25,667 nt of DNA from Litorivivens sp041625575 (GCA_041625575.1 JBFJTG010000036.1:1-25667), one strand, 5' to 3'. Shown: positions 1 through 8,106, counted from the first letter of the stretch. The notes: a model not told the origin generated them from the letters alone. A program made the numbers and translations.

Positions 1-22
1 CCAAAGGCGGGGACATGGCGGT

Positions 23-1021
23 TTGTATTTGCTGAAAAATTCTCGCAATTTTAAAGACCTGCTGCGCCATGGTGCAGCGGGTCTTTTTTTTGTTCTGCTG
101 TTTTTTTTGGCGGGCTGCAGCGCCATGCAGCCAAAGTTTGCGCCTGCGAGTCAGTCGTTGCGCCTTAATGTTCCCTTTGTTGAGCAGGAGTTGGCGTATT
201 GCGGGCCGGCGGCCCTGAGTTCGGTCTTGCAGTTTTACGGACGCGAAGCTTCGCTTGACTCTCTGGTGTCCCGGGTTTATTTGCCTGGCCGCAAGGGTTC
301 GCTTGCGCTGGAAATGACGGCGGCTAGTCGCCGTTATGAGCTATTGCCCTATCCGGTAGATGCATCTCTGGATAGTTTGCTTGCTGAGCTCGATGCCGGC
401 CATCCGGTACTCGTTTTACAAAATCTGGGCTTTAACTGGTGGCCGCAGTGGCACTACGCTCTTTTGGTGGGTTACGAGCGGGGCGGAGAGAAGCTGTTGC
501 TGCATTCGGGCAAAAATCCCTACTATGAAATAAGCGCAGGTACGTTTATGCGAACCTGGGCGCGTTCGGATTACTGGGGGCTGATACTCACTCCGCCCGA
601 TCAGATCCCCGCGGGGGCTGGGGCCGTCACGTATCTGAAAACCCTTGAGCAGATGCGCGAAACCCGCAGCCTCACGGATGACAAAATGCTGACGGCCTTG
701 ACGCAGGCTGCAACGCGTTGGGCAGAATCCAGCGCGGCACAATTTGCCCTGGCTAATCACCTGCTTGGAGCCGGGCGCTATCGTGAGGCCAGCGAATATT
801 TTCTAAGAGGTATTGGCATACGGCCAGACAGCGCCCTGGCGTGGAATAATCTGGCGTATTCGCTGCAAGCACAGCGTTGTGATGCCAGTGCCAAAACCGC
901 GATCGACGAGGCACTTAGACTGGCACCGATGGATGCGCGTATCAAAGCGAGTACCAAGGACTTCGCTGCGGCCGACAATGAAAGTCCGCATTGCCCGGCC
1001 TTGCCCCGCCCGGGCCTATAA
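23..1021 (+). CDS. PA2778-type lipoprotein: C39-like cysteine peptidase with TPR repeats
   Basis: Predicted exported lipoprotein of 332 residues. The N-terminus has a hydrophobic stretch ending in the lipobox LAGC, so Cys32 would be lipidated. Next comes a C39-like papain-fold peptidase domain (about 45-195) with Cys60 in the AYCGPAA motif and His144 in QWHYALLVGY; the third residue may be Asn165 in HSGKN. The C-terminal part (about 225-310) reads as two or three TPR helix pairs, for example the segment with WNNLAYSLQ. This architecture matches the PA2778 family of pseudomonads; the substrate is not known to me. The start is a TTG at 23, chosen because it gives a normal signal peptide, but the frame is open to the left edge, so an upstream start is possible. 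The gene converges on tex and its stop codon lies directly beside that of tex. Confidence 0.8.
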   Translation: MYLLKNSRNFKDLLRHGAAGLFFVLLFFLAGCSAMQPKFAPASQSLRLNVPFVEQELAYCGPAALSSVLQFYGREASLDSLVSRVYLPGRKGSLALEMTAASRRYELLPYPVDASLDSLLAELDAGHPVLVLQNLGFNWWPQWHYALLVGYERGGEKLLLHSGKNPYYEISAGTFMRTWARSDYWGLILTPPDQIPAGAGAVTYLKTLEQMRETRSLTDDKMLTALTQAATRWAESSAAQFALANHLLGAGRYREASEYFLRGIGIRPDSALAWNNLAYSLQAQRCDASAKTAIDEALRLAPMDARIKASTKDFAAADNESPHCPALPRPGL

Positions 1022-3337
1022 GCGTTTATTGCCCTCCTGTTTGGCATTCGCGAACAGGTCAGCGAATGTGCCGCCGCTTGCCTTTGCAGCTTTCGGGGCT
1101 TGAGGCGCCTTCGCCTGACGCGGACCGCTATTATTCCTTCGGGCGGTATCGCGCGAGTCTTTGTCCTGGGGCGTGGCCTTATCGTCGAGCCTCATACTCA
1201 GGGCGATACGTTTGCGCGAAACATCGACGTCCAGCACCTTTACTTTAACGATATCGCCAGCCTTTACAACCTCGCGCGGGTCCTTAACAAAGGTGTGTGA
1301 AAGTGCGGAAATATGAACGAGTCCGTCCTGATGCACACCTATATCCACAAAAGCGCCAAAGTTGGTGACGTTGGTGACGCAACCCTCAAGAATCATTTCC
1401 GGCTGCAGGTCGCTGAGTTTTTCGATGCCGTCCTTAAAGGTCGCGGTTTTAAACTCAGGGCGAGGGTCACGGCCGGGTTTGTCCAGCTCGGCGATGATGT
1501 CACGCACCGTGGGCAGGCCAAATTTTTCGTCGACAAATTTTTCTGCCTTGATGCCGCGCAGGAATACGCTATCGCCAAGTAGCGAGCCGACGGATTTGCC
1601 ACACTCTTTTACGATGCGATCAACAACACTGTAGGACTCCGGGTGAACGGCGGAGCTGTCGAGGGGATTTTCGCCGTTCATGACGCGCAGAAAGCCCGCC
1701 GCCTGTTCGAAGGTTTTGTCGCCCAGACGGGGCACTTTTTTCAGGGTGTCGCGGCTGGTGAACATGCCGTGCTGGTCGCGATATTCCACAAGGTTGGCGG
1801 CGATGCTGGCGTTAAGGCCCGAAACCCGGGTGAGCAGGGCTGACGAGGCGGTGTTTACGTCGACACCGACGGCGTTAACACAGTCCTCGATGACCGCGTC
1901 CAGTGAGCGCGACAGTGCGGTTTGGGATACATCGTGCTGGTACTGACCAACGCCAATAGATTTTGGTTCGATTTTTACCAGCTCGGCCAGCGGGTCTTGC
2001 AGTCGTCTGGCGATAGATACGGCGCCGCGAATGGTTACGTCCAGATCCGGAAATTCCTTGGCGGCGTATTCGGACGCGGAATAGATTGAAGCGCCGGCCT
2101 CATTGACCATGACTTTGGTGGTTTTTAATTCAGGGTGGGCACTCAGGAGGTCCCCGACAAATTTATCGGTTTCGCGGCTGCCGGTGCCGTTACCTATTGC
2201 GATAAGTTCAACGCCATACTGCTTGATCATTTTCAGCAGGGTGGCAGCCGCTTCAGCTTGTTTGTTCTGCGGCGGTGTTGGAAAAATGGCGCCGTGATCC
2301 AGTACCTTGCCGGTTGAATCGATTACTGCCATTTTGACGCCCGTGCGAAGGCCGGGGTCCAGTCCAATGGTGGCTCGTGGTCCGGCGGGTGCCGCGAGCA
2401 GAAGATCCTTGAGGTTGCTGGAGAAAACAGTGATGGCGTCGGTTTCGCTGCGCTCGCGCAGTTGACCCAGCAGGTCTGTTTCCAGATGAATATAGAGTTT
2501 GATTTTCCAGGTCCAGCGCACAACTTCATTGAGCCATTTGTCGGCTGCGCTGCCCGAGAAGTTGAGTTTCCAGTGATCGGCGATCATGGCTTCGCAGGGG
2601 TGGCCCTGGCCTTCGTCTTCCAAAGCGATATTTAGCGAGAGCACGCCTTCGTTGCGGCCACGGAACATCGCCAGAGCCCGGTGTGAGGGTGTATTTTTTA
2701 GCGGCTCGCTGTGTTCAAAATAGTCGCTGAATTTTTCGCCTTCGCGCTCTTTGCCCGCGACGACGGCGGCCGTCAGTTTGCCCTGCTCCCACAGGTAGCT
2801 TCGCAGTTTCTGCAATAAATCGGCGTCTTCGCTGAAGCGCTCCATCAATATGTATTTCGCGCCGTCCAGAGCATCTTTAACGGTTTCAATTTTGTGTTCG
2901 CTGTTAAGGTAGGTCGCAGCCTCTGTTTCGGGGTCCAGACCGGGGTTTGCAAGCAGGGTATTGGCCAGCGGTTCGAGTCCGGCTTCAATGGCAATTTGAC
3001 CTTTCGTGCGACGCTTGGGTTTATAGGGTAGGTAGAGGTCTTCCAGTCGGCTCTTGGTGTCTGCCCCCAGAATTTTTTGCTCCAGCTCTGGCGTAAGTTT
3101 TTCCTGCTCACGGATGCTGCTGAGTATGGCGGCACGGCGGTCTTCCAGTTCTCTCAGATAGCCGAGCCGGCTTTCCAGCTCACGCATCTGGGAGTCGTCG
3201 AGCCCGCCGGTGACTTCTTTGCGGTAGCGAGAGATGAACGGCACAGTTGCGCCTTCGTCCAATAATTGTACAGCAGCGTCTACGTTACGCTGGGGGACGT
3301 TCAGTTCGCGGGCGATGGTCTGGAGAATAAGGTTCAT
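1016..3337 (-). CDS. tex: Tex family transcription accessory / RNA-binding protein
   Basis: Full-length Tex protein of 773 residues, the usual length for this family. The N-terminal helical Tex domain begins MNLILQTIARELNV. An YqgF/RNase H-like domain lies near 320-450 (ATIGLDPGLRTGVK), followed by helix-hairpin-helix motifs near 490-560 (VNTASSALLTRVSGL). A C-terminal S1 RNA-binding domain occupies about 650-720, including NVTNFGAFVDIGVHQDGLVH. The last 50 residues are a low-complexity Ala/Lys/Pro tail. Tex proteins bind nucleic acid and influence transcription and stress or virulence gene expression; they are cytoplasmic. The gene lies downstream of a TetR gene on the same strand, with a 164-nt gap that probably carries its own promoter. 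Its stop overlaps the 3' end of the converging lipoprotein gene. Confidence 0.96.
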   Translation of the reverse strand: MNLILQTIARELNVPQRNVDAAVQLLDEGATVPFISRYRKEVTGGLDDSQMRELESRLGYLRELEDRRAAILSSIREQEKLTPELEQKILGADTKSRLEDLYLPYKPKRRTKGQIAIEAGLEPLANTLLANPGLDPETEAATYLNSEHKIETVKDALDGAKYILMERFSEDADLLQKLRSYLWEQGKLTAAVVAGKEREGEKFSDYFEHSEPLKNTPSHRALAMFRGRNEGVLSLNIALEDEGQGHPCEAMIADHWKLNFSGSAADKWLNEVVRWTWKIKLYIHLETDLLGQLRERSETDAITVFSSNLKDLLLAAPAGPRATIGLDPGLRTGVKMAVIDSTGKVLDHGAIFPTPPQNKQAEAAATLLKMIKQYGVELIAIGNGTGSRETDKFVGDLLSAHPELKTTKVMVNEAGASIYSASEYAAKEFPDLDVTIRGAVSIARRLQDPLAELVKIEPKSIGVGQYQHDVSQTALSRSLDAVIEDCVNAVGVDVNTASSALLTRVSGLNASIAANLVEYRDQHGMFTSRDTLKKVPRLGDKTFEQAAGFLRVMNGENPLDSSAVHPESYSVVDRIVKECGKSVGSLLGDSVFLRGIKAEKFVDEKFGLPTVRDIIAELDKPGRDPRPEFKTATFKDGIEKLSDLQPEMILEGCVTNVTNFGAFVDIGVHQDGLVHISALSHTFVKDPREVVKAGDIVKVKVLDVDVSRKRIALSMRLDDKATPQDKDSRDTARRNNSGPRQAKAPQAPKAAKASGGTFADLFANAKQEGNKRL

Positions 3338-3445
3338 GCTTGTATGGCCTGTCCTGCGGATTATTAAAATTTGAGCGAGGCATTATGCAGAAAGCATGGA
3401 CAGCGTGCGAGACTTGACAGAGCGATTAGCGGAACCTATTCGCGC

Positions 3446-3463
3446 CTAACAATATTATGTTAG
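3446..3463. promoter_or_regulatory. Inverted repeat CTAACA-N6-TGTTAG between TetR gene and tex
   Basis: A 6-bp perfect inverted repeat with a 6-nt AT-rich spacer sits in the 164-nt gap between the end of the TetR gene and the start of tex. It has no T-tract, so an operator is as likely as a weak terminator. A plus-strand TTGACA-N17-TATTCG arrangement lies just to its left (from 3413) but has no plus-strand gene to serve. Function is not established. Confidence 0.3.
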
Positions 3464-3501
3464 CTGATTGGTGTGGCTGGCCGGCGTTGAAGCCTGCGGG
3501 A

Positions 3502-4143
3502 CTATATGAGATCGGCGGTTAATGATTCGTAGAGTACGCAGCAATCGTCAAAAAAGCTGCGATACGCAGGTGCCAGATGGGGGGCCAGTAGCGACATCAC
3601 CTGAAATACGCCCTGGTGAATCAACAACTGGTTAGGTAGGTCGCGACTGCGCAACATTTCGTAGTTCATCCAGAAAGTGACATGCATGGTGACAATCTCG
3701 CTGAGGCGCTTCAGCTGAGGCTCATCCATTAGCAGAATGCCCTTGTCGACCAGGGCTTCGGCAACTGCGCTGGCTGCCTGCTGTTTGCGTTCGAGTAAAC
3801 GCCTGAACTTGCGCTCAATGGCGGGATAGCGCTGCAGAATATCGTTCAGGTTGCGGTAAAAGTAGCGGTGGTTGGATATCTCTTCGAAAACGATATAGAG
3901 GTAAAACCAGGCGTCGTCGGGTTTGAGCAGCTTGGCTATGGGAGCATCAAGTATTTCGGTGAGGCCGTCGTGAAAGCGCTGAAACAGCTCGCCTATAATG
4001 TCCTCCTTACCCTTGAAGTGGTAATAGAGGTTGCCAGGGCTAATATCGAGCTCATTGGCAATGTCGACGGTGGTCACGTTGGGTTCGCCCTCTGCATTAA
4101 ACAGCTCAAGGCTGGTTTGCAGAATGCGCTCGCGTGTTTTCAT
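3502..4143 (-). CDS. TetR/AcrR family regulator, PhaD-like
   Basis: Transcription factor of 213 residues. The N-terminal helix-turn-helix (about 24-48) contains TTVDIANELDISPGNLYYHF, followed by KGKEDI and a long helical ligand-binding domain. The opening MKTRERILQTSLELFN...GEPNVTT and the NLYYHFKGKE segment resemble PhaD, the TetR-type activator of medium-chain-length polyhydroxyalkanoate gene clusters in pseudomonads; this comparison is from memory. The neighbourhood supports it, because two phasin genes lie immediately upstream on the same strand. A phasin-specific terminator separates it from the nearer phasin, so it probably has its own promoter. A short inverted repeat, CTTAG-N7-CTAAG (4152-4168), lies just before the start codon and could be an autoregulatory site. 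No effector can be named from the sequence. Confidence 0.85.
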   Translation of the reverse strand: MKTRERILQTSLELFNAEGEPNVTTVDIANELDISPGNLYYHFKGKEDIIGELFQRFHDGLTEILDAPIAKLLKPDDAWFYLYIVFEEISNHRYFYRNLNDILQRYPAIERKFRRLLERKQQAASAVAEALVDKGILLMDEPQLKRLSEIVTMHVTFWMNYEMLRSRDLPNQLLIHQGVFQVMSLLAPHLAPAYRSFFDDCCVLYESLTADLI

Positions 4144-4151
4144 TGCGAAAC

Positions 4152-4168
4152 CTTAGCTTCAGACTAAG
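4152..4168. promoter_or_regulatory. Inverted repeat upstream of the PhaD-like regulator
   Basis: CTTAG and CTAAG arms separated by 7 nt begin 9 nt upstream of the TetR start codon at 4143. The position suits an autoregulatory operator or a leader hairpin. The arms are short, so chance occurrence cannot be excluded. Confidence 0.25.
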
Positions 4169-4204
4169 CAGGGAAGGTGCCACGATAGCAGTAGAGCTGT
4201 CCAC

Positions 4205-4228
4205 AAAAAAGGGCGACCAATGTCGCCC
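4205..4228 (-). terminator. Rho-independent terminator of phasin gene 1
   Basis: Read on the minus strand, a perfect 7-bp stem GGGCGAC/GTCGCCC with a 4-nt loop is followed directly by six T residues. It lies 24 nt beyond the stop of the phasin gene at 4252 and upstream of the TetR start, so it separates the two transcripts. Confidence 0.85.
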
Positions 4229-4251
4229 TTTCGGTAAGCTGCAGGCCCGAG

Positions 4252-4665
4252 TTACTCGGCGCTTGTTTTGCTGGCAGCTTTCTTTGTTGCAGCTTTCTTG
4301 GGCGCGGCGCTCATCGCGCTGACTTTCTTGGCCAGAGCGTCAACTTTCTTTTCCAGGCGCTCAAAGTCCTCGACGCTAACGCCGCCGAAGCCCAGGTTGG
4401 CGCGCATTTTGTTGATGCGCTCTTCCAGTGAGCTGGCTGTGCCCTTGCCCTTGGCCGCTACGTCATCAATGGTGGCGCGAGCCTGAGACTCAAGGCTTTT
4501 ACCTTTTTCTACCAGATCTGTGAACAGGCGTGGTGTTTCCTTGCTGGCTTGCTCGTAGCGCTCTTGCGCTTCGTCAAATGCACGGCCATAGGCACCCAGG
4601 CCCGCTAGCCAGATATTTTTGGCTACGTCACCGACGTCTTTCAAATTTGCTTTTTCTTTACTCAT
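4252..4665 (-). CDS. Phasin family protein (PhaI/PhaF-like), Lys/Ala-rich tail
   Basis: Small protein of 137 residues that coats polyhydroxyalkanoate granules, by family. It is largely amphipathic helix. The N-terminal half contains AKNIWLAGLGAYGRAFDEAQ, the characteristic phasin segment. A heptad-like stretch (about 100-118, FERLEKKVDALAKKVSAM) suggests a coiled-coil oligomerisation region. The C-terminus is a short AAPKKAATKKAASK tail, a miniature of the DNA-binding histone-H1-like tail of PhaF, so weak DNA contact is possible but inferred. A GGAGA ribosome binding site precedes the ATG. The gene has its own terminator downstream and a conserved motif at 4717-4739 upstream that it shares with the second phasin gene. 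Confidence 0.9.
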   Translation of the reverse strand: MSKEKANLKDVGDVAKNIWLAGLGAYGRAFDEAQERYEQASKETPRLFTDLVEKGKSLESQARATIDDVAAKGKGTASSLEERINKMRANLGFGGVSVEDFERLEKKVDALAKKVSAMSAAPKKAATKKAASKTSAE

Positions 4666-4690
4666 GTTTGTCTCCGGCTATATCGTTGGC

Positions 4691-4702
4691 ACTGCATGCA
4701 GT
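4691..4702. promoter_or_regulatory. 12-bp perfect palindrome in the leader of phasin gene 1
   Basis: ACTGCATGCAGT is a perfect palindrome lying between the shared phasin motif and the phasin start codon at 4665. It could be a protein-binding site; nothing else supports this. Confidence 0.25.
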
Positions 4703-4716
4703 GTATGAGTTCGCCC

Positions 4717-4739
4717 TAGAATAAACATACTAATTCCGG
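4717..4739 (-). promoter_or_regulatory. Shared phasin upstream motif, copy 1
   Basis: A 23-nt block, on the plus strand TAGAAT-A-AACATACTAAT followed by tcCGG, matches the block at 5348-5370 at 20 of 23 positions. The core is an imperfect 16-bp inverted repeat with TAG...CTA outer arms. It ends 52 nt upstream of the phasin start at 4665. It may be the promoter core, the binding site of the neighbouring PhaD-like TetR protein, or both overlapping. Confidence 0.5.
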
Positions 4740-4752
4740 CGATCTCTGATGT

Positions 4753-4786
4753 AAAAAAGCACGGTGGTCACTAAGACGCACCGTGC
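4753..4786 (-). terminator. Rho-independent terminator of phasin gene 2
   Basis: On the minus strand an 8-bp perfect stem GCACGGTG/CACCGTGC with a 12-nt loop is followed by six T residues. It lies 54 nt beyond the stop of the phasin gene ending at 4840. A second hairpin without a T-tract (AGCCTGC-AA-GCAGGCT, 4808-4823) sits between the stop and this terminator. Confidence 0.8.
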
Positions 4787-4839
4787 AAAGAAAGACCTGA
4801 TGGGGTCAGCCTGCAAGCAGGCTGGCTCCGGATTTCAAC

Positions 4840-5223
4840 TTAGGCAGAGGCAGTCTGAGTTTCAGTTTTACGGCTGGCAACGCGCTCTTTCAACTTCTCT
4901 ACGCTGCTTTTAACCGCTGCAACTTGCTCTTCAACCAGAGTTTTTGGCTTGGCAGACAGCTCTTCAAATTTGGCTTGTGCGTCGACTTGAACTTGCTCGC
5001 CACGCTTAACGAGGTCGGCGAAGATAGTTTCGCGTTTCTCTACCAGCGCTTGAACTTTCTCACCAGCTTGCTTGTAGGAAGCTTGGGTTTTGTTGTAAAG
5101 CTCTTGGCTTTGCTCAAAGGCTTTGCCGTACAGGCCCAGGTTGGCCAGGAACAGATCGCGTGCAACGGCGTTGGCTTTCTCGAAAGACGTTTGTGTTTTA
5201 GCTTCTGCTTGTTTCTTGCTCAT
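4840..5223 (-). CDS. Phasin family protein, second copy
   Basis: Phasin-like granule protein of 127 residues, helical and rich in Lys, Glu and Gln. The segment ARDLFLANLGLYGKAFEQSQ aligns with AKNIWLAGLGAYGRAFDEAQ of the neighbouring phasin, so the two are paralogues. This copy lacks the AAPKKAATKK tail of its neighbour and ends in a short acidic/polar tail. The ATG at 5223 is preferred over the in-frame GTG at 5232, because the GAGG ribosome binding site overlaps that GTG and lies 5-8 nt before the ATG. The gene is monocistronic, with a terminator at 4753-4786. Its 5' region carries the second copy of the shared phasin motif (5348-5370), which implies co-regulation. Confidence 0.88.
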   Translation of the reverse strand: MSKKQAEAKTQTSFEKANAVARDLFLANLGLYGKAFEQSQELYNKTQASYKQAGEKVQALVEKRETIFADLVKRGEQVQVDAQAKFEELSAKPKTLVEEQVAAVKSSVEKLKERVASRKTETQTASA

Positions 5224-5527
5224 AGTATTCACCTCGGTAGAGTCGAACGAAAATTTGTGTGTCGCGGTGCTACTGCCTTAGCCGGATCATTCCGGCCATT
5301 TCCTTCAGCGCCGCGCTGGAAACTGGGGCCACAATACGTTTAAAAATTAGAATGAACATACTAATGTCGGAATATTTACATACTGGTCGAAATTTAAGCA
5401 CGTACGGTAATTGCGTATAAGATTTGGCCACCAAATAGGTTTTGATATCTTGTAGGTCTTACGGTTATAGTTTGGACAGGCGGTTTGAACCATAACAACG
5501 ACATAGCCGCCTAATAGAGAGGTATTG
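5224..5527. other. Divergent intergenic region between phasin 2 and the alpha/beta hydrolase
   Basis: About 300 nt without a credible gene. It holds the leader and promoter of the phasin gene (minus strand) with the shared motif at 5348-5370. On its right side lies the AT-rich promoter region of the hydrolase, ending in the GAGAGG ribosome binding site just before 5528. No terminator is expected or seen, since the flanking genes diverge. Confidence 0.6.
5348..5370 (-). promoter_or_regulatory. Shared phasin upstream motif, copy 2
   Basis: Second copy of the 23-nt block at 4717-4739 (TAGAAT-G-AACATACTAAT, then gtCGG). It lies 125 nt upstream of the phasin start at 5223 and faces the divergent hydrolase gene on its other side. 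Conservation of 20 of 23 positions between two otherwise dissimilar intergenic regions argues for a regulator site. Confidence 0.5.
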
Positions 5528-6325
5528 ATGGCAAAGCAAATCGCAGCAACAGGCCCAACTCTGTTTTCCGCATTTTTGGAGTTACGTGCGTTGATCGAAA
5601 TGTCAGCGGCGGCATCCTTTCAGCCCTTACTTAAAAGGGTGGCCAAGGGCGACGGTCATCCGGTGGTTGTCGTTCCCGCTTTTATGACAGGCGACGGCGG
5701 CACAAGCATGTTACGTCGTTACCTCACGACTGCCGGTTTTACAGTTTACGGCTGGGAGCAAGGCCGTAATATTGGTATTCGGCAAGATTTTCTTAACGGG
5801 CTTGCTGCCCACGTCAGGGATGTCAGCAAACGTAATGGCGGTCGAAAGGTCAGTGTTATTGGCTGGAGCCTTGGCGGTGTCTATGCGCGCGCGCTGGCCA
5901 GTTCCCAGCCCGAGCTCATCAGGCAAGTGATTACCCTCGGCTCACCATTTAATGTGGCCACTACGGACAGCATTTCCGGTGGGGTTGCGCGCTTGTATGA
6001 GTGGCTGAACCCGGGCGGTCTCAGTGACCCAATGCTGGCGGATGCGGAAAGCTGGCGCGTTTCGCCGCCGGTACCCTCTACGGCAATATACAGTGAAGGT
6101 GATGGTGTGGCCGACTGGAAATATTGTGTGGATACGCCCGGCCATGAAACGGAAAACCTGAAGGTGCCCGGCAGCCATATGGGGCTTACCCACAATGCCG
6201 CTGTCATGTATGCCGTGGCCGAGCGACTGGCTCAGCGCGAGGACAACTGGCAGCCGTTTAATCTTAACTGGTTTCGGCGTTTCTGGTACGGGAGTACTAC
6301 CGGGAATGGCGCAGCGGCGGCCTAG
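5528..6325 (+). CDS. Alpha/beta hydrolase (esterase/lipase-like)
   Basis: Hydrolase of 265 residues with the serine-hydrolase nucleophile elbow GWSLGG (Ser114), a likely acid in YSEGDG (Asp192) and a His in GSHMGL (His217). An oxyanion-type VVVVPAFMTGD segment lies near residue 47. No signal peptide is evident, so it probably acts in the cytoplasm. It is divergent from the phasin gene, so a role at PHA granules or in storage-lipid turnover is a contextual inference only; the substrate could equally be another ester. The ATG at 5528 is chosen over the adjacent TTG at 5525 because the GAGAGG ribosome binding site is better spaced. The gene ends at a strong bidirectional terminator shared with pckA. 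Confidence 0.85.
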   Translation: MAKQIAATGPTLFSAFLELRALIEMSAAASFQPLLKRVAKGDGHPVVVVPAFMTGDGGTSMLRRYLTTAGFTVYGWEQGRNIGIRQDFLNGLAAHVRDVSKRNGGRKVSVIGWSLGGVYARALASSQPELIRQVITLGSPFNVATTDSISGGVARLYEWLNPGGLSDPMLADAESWRVSPPVPSTAIYSEGDGVADWKYCVDTPGHETENLKVPGSHMGLTHNAAVMYAVAERLAQREDNWQPFNLNWFRRFWYGSTTGNGAAAA

Positions 6326-6340
6326 TGCTTTAGGTAGCGT

Positions 6341-6374
6341 AAAAAAAACGGCAGCCTCGGCTGCCGTTTTTTTT
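6341..6374. terminator. Bidirectional rho-independent terminator
   Basis: A perfect inverted repeat CGGCAGCC-TC-GGCTGCCG is flanked by eight A residues on the left and eight T residues on the right. It works in both directions, so it ends both the hydrolase gene (plus strand) and pckA (minus strand, stop at 6396). Confidence 0.95.
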
Positions 6375-6395
6375 GTTTGCTTATCGCGTTGAGGC

Positions 6396-7946
6396 TTAGC
6401 CTTTGGGTCCAGCCTTAACAATTGCCTCGGCAACATCAAACTTCTTGATGTTGTCCTGAAACAGTTTGGCCAGTTTGGAGGCTTCTGCGTCGTAGGCTGC
6501 GGCATCACCCCAGGCTTTGCGAGGGTTGATGTATTGATCGTCAACGCCGGGAATACTTTTCGGAACGTCGAGGTTCAAAATATCCAGATGCTCGGTTTCG
6601 ACGTCAATCAGGGCGCCGCTTTGAGCTGCGGCAACAACGGCGCGAGTGACCGGAATGGGGAAGCGTGAACCGGTGCCGCCAGCAGCGCCGGAACCACCAG
6701 TCCAGCCGGTGTTAACCAGATAGACACGTGAGCCGAAGTCGGCGATGCGCTTCATTAGCAACTCAGCGTAATCGCTGGCAGGGCGCGGCATAAAGGGAGC
6801 GCCAAAGCAGGTTGAAAAAGTCGGGTGAATACCGGCTTCGGCCCCCAGCTCTGTTGAACCTACGCGCGCGGTATAGCCACTCAGGAAGTGGAACGCAGCG
6901 GCTTCCTTGCTGAGTATGGAAATGGGGGGCAACACACCGGAAACGTCACAGGTCAGGAAGATGACGGTTGCGGGTTCGCCGGCAGCATTTTGCGGAACGC
7001 GCTTTTCAACATGCTCAAGCGGGTAACAGCAGCGGCCGTTTTCGGTCAGGCTGGTGTCGTCGTAGTCGGGCGTACGGCTTTCGCCGTCGATGACGACGTT
7101 CTCAACAATGGCGCCAAAGCGGATCGCGTCCCAAATAATGGGTTCGTTGTCCATGCTGAGATTGATTGTTTTGGCGTAGCAGCCGCCTTCGATATTGAAT
7201 ACCGAGCCTTTTGCCCAGCCGTGCTCGTCATCGCCAATCAGGAAGCGGGCGGGGTCGGCCGACAGTGTGGTTTTGCCAGTGCCGGATAGGCCGAAGAACA
7301 AGGTGGTGTCACCTTCGTCGCCCACGTTGGCCGAGCAGTGCATAGGCATGACGTCTTTTTCGGGCAGCAGGAAGTTCTGTACCGAGAACATGGCCTTTTT
7401 CATTTCGCCTGCGTAGCGCATACCTGCCAGCAATACCTTGCGCTGGGCAAAATTGATAATGACGCAGCCATCAGAGTTCGTGCCATCGCGTTCCGGGTCG
7501 CAGACAAAGCCGGCAACGTTCAGGATGGTCCACTGCTCTTTGCCCTTGGGGTTGTACTTGTGCGGGCGCACAAACATGTTGCGGCCAAACAGCGATTGCC
7601 AGGCGGTTTGGGTGTTCACTTCTACAGGAATATAGTGCTCGTCGTGGGCGCCCACGTGCAGGTTTGATACGAAGCGGTCGTGCTCGGCAAGAAAGTCGGA
7701 AACGCGATTCCATAAAGCATCAAATTTGTCGGCGTCAAAGGGACGGTTAACGCTGCCCCATTCGATTGAGTCGCTGGTAGAAGGCTCTTTTACGATAAAG
7801 CGGTCGCCGGGAGAGCGGCCAGTTCGCTTGCCAGTGGTGACGACCAGGGCGCCATTATCGGCCAGCTCGCCTTCGCCGCGCGCCAGAGCTTGCTCAATTA
7901 GTCGCGATGGCGCCAAGTCGGTGTAAACAATGGTTTCTGCACTCAT
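6396..7946 (-). CDS. pckA: Phosphoenolpyruvate carboxykinase (ATP)
   Basis: Gluconeogenic enzyme converting oxaloacetate plus ATP to phosphoenolpyruvate, CO2 and ADP in the cytoplasm. The 516-residue length is typical. The kinase-1 P-loop FFGLSGTGKTTLS (about 217-229) and the PCK-specific motif GDDEHGW (about 238-244) are intact. RTGRSPGDRF near the N-terminus and AGMRYAGEMKK (about 174-184) are also diagnostic. The gene is adjacent to hslO-hslR-yrfG, an arrangement seen in other gammaproteobacteria. It starts at ATG 7946 after a purine-rich GGACGAGAGA. An organism that stores and burns lipid would need this step to make sugars from acetyl-CoA-derived oxaloacetate. Confidence 0.98.
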   Translation of the reverse strand: MSAETIVYTDLAPSRLIEQALARGEGELADNGALVVTTGKRTGRSPGDRFIVKEPSTSDSIEWGSVNRPFDADKFDALWNRVSDFLAEHDRFVSNLHVGAHDEHYIPVEVNTQTAWQSLFGRNMFVRPHKYNPKGKEQWTILNVAGFVCDPERDGTNSDGCVIINFAQRKVLLAGMRYAGEMKKAMFSVQNFLLPEKDVMPMHCSANVGDEGDTTLFFGLSGTGKTTLSADPARFLIGDDEHGWAKGSVFNIEGGCYAKTINLSMDNEPIIWDAIRFGAIVENVVIDGESRTPDYDDTSLTENGRCCYPLEHVEKRVPQNAAGEPATVIFLTCDVSGVLPPISILSKEAAAFHFLSGYTARVGSTELGAEAGIHPTFSTCFGAPFMPRPASDYAELLMKRIADFGSRVYLVNTGWTGGSGAAGGTGSRFPIPVTRAVVAAAQSGALIDVETEHLDILNLDVPKSIPGVDDQYINPRKAWGDAAAYDAEASKLAKLFQDNIKKFDVAEAIVKAGPKG

Positions 7947-8079
7947 TCTCTCGTCCTGTCAAAACGGTCCCGCTGGCTTTACAGCTCTAGTCCGGGGCCT
8001 GGCAATAATGCCGCCGCTGCCGTCGTGCAGGGAGGCTGATTTTCGGGGGCGCCATTATGGCAAAAAAGAGGGGGCAGCG

Positions 8080-8106
8080 CTAATCCCGAATGTGATTGGG
8101 GATTAG
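8080..8106 (-). terminator. Hairpin spanning the hslO stop codon, possible terminator
   Basis: CTAATCCC and GGGATTAG form an 8-bp perfect stem with an 11-nt loop; the hslO stop codon lies inside the stem. On the minus strand a six-T tract follows only after about 13 nt, so termination is plausible but the geometry is not canonical. Confidence 0.35.

Noticed and set aside
3413..3441. Plus-strand promoter TTGACA-N17-TATTCG between TetR and tex
   Set aside because: There is no plus-strand gene or RNA-like structure with a terminator downstream; probably chance.
5942..6544. Minus-strand 200-residue frame spanning the end of the alpha/beta hydrolase, the terminator and the end of pckA
   Set aside because: It reads through a strong bidirectional terminator and overlaps two real genes; no start signal or similarity.
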